A DNA stretch of 64,000 nucleotides from Whalleya microplaca. Its lineage: Eukaryota; Ascomycota; Sordariomycetes; Xylariales; Xylariaceae. The translations under genes and the position numbers were made by a program. Shown here piece after piece: positions 54,901 through 64,000 of this stretch (position 1 is its first letter; each line of letters starts with the position of its first letter). The stretch is from contig MU385713.1 of the NCBI GenBank assembly GCA_022497155.1, forward strand, positions 682,001 to 746,000, written 5' to 3'. The notes under the pieces were generated by a model. It saw only the letters and a program-made list of their open reading frames with translations. It searched no databases and was not told where the DNA came from.

Positions 54901-57900
54901 GGATGATAGATCTGGTTTGAGTTCTTGGCGATTTGTACAAACCCAGATGCATCAAGAATGTCGGGCCACTCGGGAGGCGTCGATGGCACATGGCCGTTTT
55001 CTTGATCATCGATAGTATCTTGAATACGATCCTTGAGTGGATAATCGGAAAGTTGCACAAGAACCAAGTAGCCACCTGGCCTCATAATAGAACGTACATT
55101 TTCTAGAATGTTAGTTGCTTTATTGTTCTCGACCTGCGATGTTGACAACAAGACGAGGTCATACGGTGCGGCATTCCCAAGCTGGGCCTTAAAATCTCCC
55201 GTTAGATCTAATGATGCCGAGACGATCTTCTTTTTGACAGCATCTGACACCTGTATGTGCTTATCTAGGTTGTGTGCTGCCCCGGTGCCAATGGTAAAGG
55301 ATGAGAACGACGACCCAGCAGAAGACAGAACAGATGCAAGAAGCCCGGTTTCGGGCTCCACCAGACTAAGTATATCCATTCGAGGATATCGGTGAGCGAT
55401 CTGTTGAACAATTCGGCCAACGTGGCCACTGAAACGAGACAGGCAGTGCGTATAGTCAATTATCAGGGGCAGGGCTCTGGATAGGAGATCATTCTTACTC
55501 CCACCTAACGCCCGGATGAAGTCTAAACAAGTGTAATACTTCGAGTCCAGTATGAACTGATCGATGACCTCTCTGGTGTCGGAAGACCAGTGATCAGGGC
55601 TAATATTGTCCAGGATAGCCACAGCAGGGCTCGCAGGGCATCCATATGAGGAGTCGGCGTCCGATAAGCGTTCATGCGCATCATGCACATCGGATACTTC
55701 TCCCATGAAAAACGTGGCGACCCGAGTACAGCTTTCGACGAGGGCAGGTTCCATAACCTTCAAGCTTTCGACATTTGCTTGTACAATTTCGTCCATCGGA
55801 TCGATGTCGACAATGGAGTGAAGATACAGCTCATGGTCATCTTTAGGTGTAGTATGGGCCAAGGCGACAACAGTCAGTCCTTCAACCTGTACCTCCATCT
55901 GCCCCTCCTGATTGAATATTCCAATCTCGGCAACAAACGTGGCCTTGGAATCGGCCGTGGTGGGTTTTTCCTCGGTCATATGAGCGTCGACGGTGAGGAT
56001 ATCGTCTTTGCTTGCCTGGAGAGCCGGCTCTTGTGTGGCAAGGTTGAACCGCACTCGTTCAATGATCGTGGGAAGAAATGTTGTCCAGAGGGATCTACTG
56101 AATATTAGCACTGTTCCTGGACATTGATGATAATTTACTCACTTATCTCCCGGAAACGCGTAGGACAGGAATGCCGACTGAAAGCAACTATCAAGGGTTG
56201 CAGGACTAATCTGCAACGTTGTGGTGTCCTCCGGGTGCCGCCGTTTCAAGGTAGCAGAACAATAGTTGTATCGACGTCGGATCGTCTCCAGTGATCGGAA
56301 GGGCCCAGAGTATACCAAGCCAGTATCGTCCATCATTTTATAGAAGGCCTCGGGGCTCGCAGGAAGCATTTCAGACTGAGGAGCGCACCTAGCCGGCAAA
56401 GCATCCAAGGTAGGCTCGGCGAGATAGATCCTAAGACTCCCCTCCATGTTCTTTGTCATTGGAGTTGTCTCGTCAGCAGGACACGATGCCAGGTTGAAAT
56501 CCGCCTCGATGGTTGAATCTAGATTGCTACCCTTTCGCGGTGGGTGGACAGTGAGCGAAAATTGCGTCTCGATGCTAGACGTCTCTCTTTCAGGACTGAT
56601 TCCACTCATTATTCGTAGATTCTGTATCTCTACTACCGAAGCTGTCTTCCCATTAAGGAGACTTTGAGCTGCGTCAAGTACCATAAGGCAATACGCAGAA
56701 GCAGGAATAAGAGCTTGGCCTTGGAATCTGTGGCCCTCTACCCAAGGTAGTCTGTCGGACTTCAAAATATTGCGCCATCTTAAGTCGTGTTCATTGTCGT
56801 CCCTGGATCGAACGCCGAGGAGCTCGTGAGGTGCGTCGGCCCTAGCATGGAATTGGCGAGAGAGCCGTGATTCTCGATAGTGTATTTGGGCATGGTCCCA
56901 AGGATATGATGGGAGAGCAGTGGGATTGGCCCCGAGAACGCTAGGTCTGGGAGACTGGTCGATGTAGTTGCAAAGATTAGCTCCCAGGGGGCCATAGCGA
57001 GACCACATGAGCCCGAGGAAGTCGGAAAACGCTAAGCTATCGTCTTTGGATCGGTCCAGCAGACTCACATAGGAAAGATCATGCCCCATGGACTTCGCAG
57101 TCTGTGTGAAGGGCCCTCTCAGGGTTGAATGTGGACCAACCTCTACCGCACAGTCGTAAGGGCCATATTCTGTGAGAGCATTAACAACAGCATCATGGAA
57201 CTGTACCGTGTAAACCATGTTGTCCCTCCAGTAACCGGCATCGAGGTCTTTCTCGCCGGCTCTAGCATACCCGTAAACACTCGATACCCAAACAATCCCA
57301 TTACCTTCCGCTTCTGGCGAGATCCCACAATTCTGAAGAACCTTGATATACTCGGCTGCAGGCTTTGTCATATGAGGTGAGTGATAAGCAGCATCAACCT
57401 GAAGCAAGCGCGAGAACTTGTCCTGCTTCTTTAGCTCCTCATTTGCCAGCTTGATCATGTCTAGGTCGCCTGAGATTGTCACGCTGTAAGGCGAGTTACT
57501 TGCAGCAAGAGCTAGTCGGCCTTGGAACATAGGGTCTCTACAGAAAGCCAATCCTTCAGTCTCTGAGAACCCAGCCGCAAGCATACCGCCTTCTTCACCC
57601 CCAGGTCCACCGGCGAAAGACTTGACGAAGCCGCGATAGTAGGCGATCAGCACCGCATCTCTCGCAGACAGTCTTCCTACTGCATAGGCTGCGGCGATTT
57701 CTCCCGACGAGTGCCCGATTACCGTGTGGAAATCAACATTAAGGCTTCTCAGTAGATCAACCAGCCCAATCTGGATGGCTGTGCAAAGCGGCTGGGATAT
57801 CGCCGCCTCGTTTATGCGGGAGACGTCTTTATCGGCCATTATTTGGTCCTCCAAAGTCCAGCTAGGTGGATTCGGACAGGATCTCAGGACTTCATCAAGG

Positions 57901-59705
57901 TTCCGTATGGTCTCGCGGTAAACCTTGTTCGTCTGAAGCAACGATCTTGACATTGTCGGCCATTGTGAACCCTGACCGGTAAATATCCCAAGGATCTGCA
58001 GTCGCTCCGTCATGGTGGAGGATCTAATGCCTATATCTTTCGTCGAGGCCGACTTATCGAGGATTCCGTCCAAAGCTTCGAGGGCTGTCAATGCAGAATG
58101 AGCAGACAGGGCCACGCGATACCTTAAGGCGGACCGGCGAGAGAAAAGAACCCGCGCCAACTCATCAAACTGGACGTTTGGGTGCTGTGTGAGGTAGTCT
58201 TTGTAAGACAAAACGACAGCTCGTAAGGACTTCTGGGAAGTGGCTGATAGGAGCAGGGGCAGAAAGACAGAAGTCTGGCCTATCCCTTCCGGTACTGACC
58301 GCAAACTGTTATCTTGCATCAGGTTCTCGAGGTGAGTGAGCTCGTGGTGAAGATTCGGCTCATATGATTCGATAATGGCATGCGCATTTGCGCCACCGAA
58401 TCCGAATGAGTTGACGCTGGCCCTCTTCGGCTGGCCAACTGAAGGCTCGGGCCACGGCACAGATGAGGTCGGTACTTCGAGGTAGGTGCAGTACGGCTTG
58501 ACTTTGGGGTTAAGTGACTTCATATGCAGATTTGGGGGAACTGATCCATGCTTCATCGCTTGTATCACCTTCAGCAATCCAGCCAATCCGGCGGCGCCTT
58601 CAGTGTGGCCAATGACAGTCTTCACCGACCCGACTAACATCTTATTAGGGACATTCATCCGTCCCTCGGCTTCATTTTTATTGGTGCCGAAGAAAGCCTC
58701 GTCGATTGCGGAAGCTTCCCTGGGATCGCCCGCGGGGGTGCCAGTACCGTGGGCCTCGAAGTATTGACATTGATCTTCATGTTTCTGCGGATCCAAGCCA
58801 GAGTTCAAATATGTGCTCCTGATAAGATTGGCCTGGGCTACTGGGTTGGGCATCGTTACGCCGTTCGTACGTCCGTCCGAGTTCACTCCGGTTTCTCGGA
58901 TGATTGCCTCAATTTGATCGCCGTCCATCAACGCCCGGGAAAGGGGCTTGAGCAGGACCGCGGCAACGCCCTCTCCTCGTGCGTATCCGTCCGCTTCGGC
59001 ATCCCACATACGACTTTTGCCTGTTGGGCTGAGCATGTGCAAGCTAGATTCTACAATAAATTGTTCAGGTGTAAGCATCACGTTAACGCCTGTCACACAA
59101 GCCATGGTGCTCTCAGCGTTACGTAGACTCTGGACTGCTTGGTGCAGTGCCACAAGACTCGAGCTGCATGCGGTATCTATTGTCATAGATGGCCCGTGGA
59201 AATTGAAGAAATATGAGATCCGGTTCGAGATAATCGAGCGGGCATTGCCGGTGGCGTAATATTGGCTGGTCGACAGCTCGTCTCTTTGCGACAGGGTGTC
59301 ATAATCTGCCGTCATAACACCGGAAAACACGGCGACCTGTTTGCCAGAGTATTGATCCATGGAGTACCCGGCAGACTCCATGGCCTCGAAAACGACCTCG
59401 AGAAGTAGGCGTTGTTGTGGGTCGATAGCTTCGGCCTCCTTTGGCGTGATATTGAAGAAGCCGGCATCGAAAACTCGGTGATCCTGGTTTAACCAGTAGG
59501 CATTAATCGAATTGGTCGTGCCATGGTGTTCTCCGTCGACATGATAGAAACCTTTAGCGTTGAATCTATTCGAGGGAACCTCTCGTGAGAGGTCAGGGGC
59601 TTTCGACAGGACATCCCATAGTCTAGAAGGCGACGTGGCATCGCCAGCGAAACGACAGCTGCTTCCAACTATGGCGATGGGCTCTGAGAGAGGTCGCTTG
59701 TACAT
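51998..59705 (-). CDS. Highly reducing polyketide synthase KS-AT-DH-(MT0)-(ER0)-KR-ACP
   Basis: An iterative type I polyketide synthase of 2499 residues. Exons are 56143-59705, 52244-56097 and 51998-52080. KS (1-~440) has Cys180 (DTACSSS), His319 (EAHGTG) and His367 (VIGHTEG). AT (~575-870) has GHSSG with Ser666. DH (~958-1230) has His992 in HRFQGQALIP and Asp1172 in LDSCFQ. The MT region (~1360-1590) has LSLVEPETG where the SAM-binding glycine motif should be, so it looks dead. The segment ~1600-2050 holds a structural pseudo-KR and an ER remnant without a glycine-rich NADPH site. KR (~2110-2300) has TGDFG (2123) and NYAAANAY (Tyr2262). ACP has Ser2441 in GVDSL. The protein ends soon after, without release domain. 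The start at 59705 is the first ATG before EPIAIVG; an upstream exon is possible. Product: a reduced polyene-type chain, unless a trans-ER or separate releasing enzyme acts. No tailoring gene lies nearby. Confidence 0.94.
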
Positions 59706-62700
59706 CTGTTTTGATTTTCCCTGCAAACAGTACAAGTAACAAAGGCGCTACCTGGGGGCGGAAAGGGATAGAAGGGCTTTAGAAGCCGAGGTCAACGAGG
59801 CACAGCGGGTGCAATGACTGGAATCGGGTGAAGGGGCGAGCAGGTGCTGAAGCTTGCTTCATATATCAGTCAATTCTAGAATATCTGCCGAAATAAGGGA
59901 GAGGAAATATCGAACAAACTCGACATAAAAGGAAGGCAAGGGCTACTAGAATGTCCCGGTATATGCAAGGTGTGTGTAACAAAGGAAGATATTCCTGAGT
60001 AGATCACTGCATGTGTAGATATTTCTAGTATTTATAGGTCCGCCCAATGTTGATACCTTATTATTTGCACTGTGGGTTTATGGATGCCTCGGCGCTTTGT
60101 ATTGTCCGGATTCGAGGCTTTGTAGTTGGTTTCATTGTTATGGGTACCTCAACTATTGTGCATCCAAGTGAATGAAGTTACTACGGAACAAATGTATACT
60201 TTTTTGTACCCGAGTACTCCCATTCACTGGTTGCCCAAGGTGACCGAATAGGTATCTTTAGAGCTTTAGCTAGGCACGTCCAGTAAAAGGGGTTCCCCTG
60301 TTGAATCAGGAGCTACCTACAGATAACGTAGCCAGCAAATCGATGACAACAATCTAGACAGATGATTTTTCATCCGGTTTATAGTAGTGTTTGGCCTCGG
60401 TCGGTTGACTTTCCTATTCGAAGAATAACATATCGGCTTCTTAGTCAAAGTTTTGGAGAGCAAGGAAGTTGTCACCTGAAAGCGAATTTGGCATGAAAGA
60501 AATTTGATTTAGCACATCTCGAGGCATTTCATCAAAATGTTTATGGTTCCAGAGATTTGTAGATAACTAAGTATTGACCTACTTACGTACTTCATTACAA
60601 CGTGTGATCTTCGAGTATCACACGTTTCAGTTCGAGTCAGTTTTTGTTTTCTACTTGGCCTTATAAACAGGCCCTGAGCTGCATTCCACGCACCCAATGG
60701 AGTGTCGTGTAAGGATAAGGAGCTAGCTCCGGTGGAAGGATCTCCTATGTAGGAGCCAACGATGCTGTTTGGTTGATGCCACGATCATGAGTCTGAATCT
60801 GGCGGGAAGCGCATGATTATGTAGTCACTACCGAACGTCTGCTGATGAAAACCCATCACTCGCAGCTAAATCAACATTTCTATCCAATTAGCACCTATTA
60901 GCTCTCACCGTAATCACCACGCTGATATGCTAGTTGTATTCATGCCATCCGTTTGAAGAGGTCTGTACCGGCGATACCGGAAGTATTCCTATTCGCGCTC
61001 GAGATGTTGACTTTGGGGGTGCATTCACTAGATCAACAACAAATTCCTAGCAAATGGAAAGAGCACGCGAGGCGTATACATGATCTACGCGACGGCTTCG
61101 GATACAGCCGGAACGGGTAAGATCGTGCGCTCTACAATAAGCATAGCGGGCGGCCACAAATCGAGTTTCGTTTAGTGTAGGGAGGTCGTATACAAAGACC
61201 AAAGAACACTATGAGGTGATGAGATGATGGGAACTACAAGCTAGCTTATTACAAGCAACTGTTTGCGAGAATATATGTTTTCTTGCTTCCAAAATAGATG
61301 GCCTTGCTATTATTGAAAAGTCAGGTAGAACTAGATAGGTCAGACTCCTTCAAGGGAAGAGGTAACTAGCCTAAGGGATGGATTTGATCGTACAAGACAC
61401 CAACGTTTCCTGTGTGTATGTATCACGGTTTGAATTAGCTGCTGACGGACCACAAGTAGGAATAGAGTTCATTCAGCCTCCGTCCATATTCCACACGCAT
61501 CGGATACTTCCCAAGTGTTACTCGGTCCCGGTACACTGGTGGTGACACGCTCTGCCTCAGGAACCCTCAATCATCATTATTACACAGCATCTCATATAAC
61601 ACGACTCGAGCCCTATATAAAGCAAAAATTGAATCCGGGGTGTATTAAAGCTTGTATATAACTGTTGCAAGCAAGATCGCTTACTCAGTAAACACCTGGT
61701 GGAACAGAATAACGACCCGAAGGAGCTTCAGGGGCTAGTACTGTATAGCTCACATGCCAACCCCTACCTTGTAAGTACTCAGCATGGGAAGTAGCGTGTG
61801 GTTGGAGTGCATCGGTAACTATTGGCCCGAATCCCTTCAGAGCTGAATAGTACCAGGACGGGGTGCGTGGACTCTGCATGCTTTCGTTCACCTCCAGCTG
61901 CAGAGCCAGGAAAAGCTCAGTAATGTGTGTGTGGGTGGGTCGTGTCTCAGATGGGAAATCAGAGAAAACTCCGTAAATATTCCCATATTATTGCAGAGCA
62001 CAGGTAGTTAATTCTTCAAGTCCTATAAGCATTATAGCTGGAGTCCTATTATCCTCTCGATTCTATTAGCTCTCAGTGTAATCATGTTGTATGACTCATG
62101 ATATCGAGGTGAAATCCAAATGTATTGAGGTTGGCAGTGGTGGTATTGCATTGCTGTTGTCATGATGGGGGCATTGATCCCAGTAAATAAGGACATGGAC
62201 AAGAGTGCGAGCTGTACAGTCCGGTAAGCCGCAATGTCGGGCAATAAATATATGTAGCAGATCCTAATTCGAAGATTACCTTGATGTATCACCAGATCTA
62301 TCCAGTATCCGTCATAGCATGCTGTCTCGGGACACCGCAGTGTCTTAGAAATATGCATCCGATACCCCGAACGAATAACAGGAATGCAGAACTACAGAAT
62401 ACAGGTCCTCCCAAATCGAAATTATCGGTGGGAATTATCCCGACTAACAATAATAACATGTCCTTGGGTATTATGTTCGTGACTTGCTGAAGATCTATAC
62501 TAACGTGCTACTGATGGCTCCTCGTTAGCAGTCCCTATTAGAAGCCCCGCATACATTACCAGGTAATGATCCTGAACAGAAAGAAATTGAATGTGCAATA
62601 AGCTCATAGCGACACGTGTAGACTTGGTATATGCTAAGATATGGTGGCTTTCTGTCCGGCGGATTGGGGAAAGGGGTTTGGGCGACAGTGGGGCTAGAAC

Positions 62701-64000
62701 CGTCACGAGAGACCGAAGCCATAAGCTCAAAGTAAGACCGAACTGTACTATTAATATAAGTATTTATTTGTAAAGTTCTGGATTCTCTCTGACCGAGAGT
62801 ACCAGCCACCCTTTCCTTGCTAACAGAAATGAAGGAGTCTTACTAGATGAAAGGGGCTTGAGGCCTGTAAAGCTGAGGCGCGGCTACCACCACCCCAAGA
62901 AACCGTCGTACGCTTTTAAATATCCAGCTCTCATATCACCAGGTCCTCTTTTGATCTCGTGTTATCATGAGTGACTCGTCAACGGATCATGCTGTTATGA
63001 GCCCTTCATTATAATGAACTAGCCATGAATGATCCACCTAGATTAACGTCCCCAATCTAAGTAAGGTACGTAATCGCCGTCGGTTTTCTGTGACTGCTTA
63101 CACATCATACACAATGTTCATATCTGTTATTAGCTTCATTACGAACACGCAGTGTCGGTGACGAACCCAGTCTCCGCTGGGAATTTAGGCCCAGCGCGCA
63201 CTTGGTGTCAGGAGCGGTCTATGAGCTAAACTCCTGAAAGTCATCTCATGATATAGTACTACTGGTTGTTTGAATCTGCCTCACGTCTTAGAAACTTGAT
63301 GACGTCGGCTTAAAATAGTGATTTTTTAAACGTGTCGATGCACCGTAGGTTTCTCCATCACTGCTAATAGCGAGATTTCGCCTACACAATTACGTGACAG
63401 GTTGCAGATTACCGCTCTTCCACTGCATCTGTCGGAGACGTAACTGCGCATAGGTCACCCGAGTCTCGTCACCGCCGCCTGTCGTAACAAATCTACGAAG
63501 GGATAGAGTGGAACAATTCAGAAAGAACATATACGAGAACAACGTCGAGCAATACGTACCATCAAGCACAGCATATAGGCGACGTTCTATTTCGGGCTTG
63601 GGATGTAACACCATGAGTGTGGCGTGTGTAGCTATGTAATCAGCCCTCTAGAAGCTTATGAGAAAGATTCGGAGTAGTCGGAGCCAATGTTACTAATGGC
63701 AGAGTGAACCACGGAGTAGATAAAATTATTAACCCAAATTCGCTAGCATAGCTTCGACATACAGGACAAACCCAGTAATGATGTTAGCGTCTCCATTTAG
63801 CAGTGGCTTTCATGCGATGACCAAACAGAGACCAGAATATAACTAGCGGTCCTATGAAGGAGATCTCTATTGAAATCACGCATAAGGAATGCCTCCAAGG
63901 TATATCAAGATGTCAGAATATACTGCCCTGTAAAAGTCTATTATCTGTAACTCATCCTCAGCGGGAACTAACATCATGTCAGGGGTGTGTCCTGTACAGT
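59706..64000. other. 4.3 kb region upstream of the PKS, no gene supported
   Basis: AT-rich sequence to the right edge of the window. The first few hundred bases should be the PKS promoter. A minus-strand frame at 63390-63614 contains a possible intron (GTACGT to TTCGTAG) but reads into a stop either way, and no family was recognised. Other frames are short and featureless. Confidence 0.5.

Noticed and set aside
59706..59735. Ten-codon upstream extension of the PKS frame
   Set aside because: It opens with TTG, not ATG, and contains an acceptor-like TTTGCAG, so it is leader or intron and not coding.
63390..63614. Minus-strand frame with a possible GTACGT...GTAG intron near the right edge
   Set aside because: Splicing gives only about 30 residues before a stop and no family was recognised; it could be an exon of a gene not otherwise visible.

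Overview
The window looks like nuclear DNA of a filamentous ascomycete (Pezizomycotina, probably Sordariomycetes; the class is an inference). The reasons are genes split by short GT-AG introns with CTAAC-type branch sites, a LIS1/PAC1 and an XMAP215-type microtubule gene, a GINS subunit, a mitochondrial Mn-superoxide dismutase, and secondary-metabolism and secreted-enzyme genes separated by long AT-rich gene-poor stretches. No tRNA, rRNA, CRISPR or bacterial-type operon was seen.

Layout. 1-6.4 kb: a 14-TM MFS drug-type exporter (runs off the left edge), a DUF1295/steroid-reductase-like membrane protein sharing a divergent promoter with it, and a laccase-like multicopper oxidase. 6.4-12.5 kb: an AT-rich desert. 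12.5-19.5 kb: PAC1 (dynein regulator) and an XMAP215/Dis1-family protein (microtubule polymerase), head to head across 2.6 kb rich in simple repeats. 20.4-23.9 kb: a very GC-rich ochratoxinase-type amidohydrolase and an NADP-dependent alkenal/enone reductase. 24-39 kb: mostly empty and AT-rich. It holds a small Cys-Cys repeat protein with a PPxY motif, an amino-acid permease, two diverged copies of a short hairpin-bearing repeat, and one coding-like remnant. 39.4-44.3 kb: an oligopeptide (OPT) transporter and, tail to tail with it, a secreted subtilase gene broken by a stop codon. 45.3-51.3 kb: housekeeping block (TFIP11/Ntr1 splicing factor, PSF3, Mn-SOD). 52-59.7 kb: a 2499-residue highly reducing polyketide synthase with apparently dead methyltransferase and enoylreductase regions. 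59.7-64 kb: nothing convincing.

How genes fit together. The permease, OPT transporter and subtilase would make a logical protein-scavenging set (cut outside, import peptides, import amino acids), but the protease is broken here. Both of its lesions have the form expected of repeat-induced point mutation (CpA to TpA on the template strand). The PKS is the only clear secondary-metabolite backbone gene. No tailoring gene lies beside it on the side visible here, so any cluster would extend right of the window. Several genes (PKS 3' third, OPT last exon, SOD second exon, the amidohydrolase) are strikingly GC-rich against a 40-50% background, with abrupt changes inside genes.

Exon boundaries were placed by eye from reading frame, splice consensus and family conservation; none was tested with transcripts.
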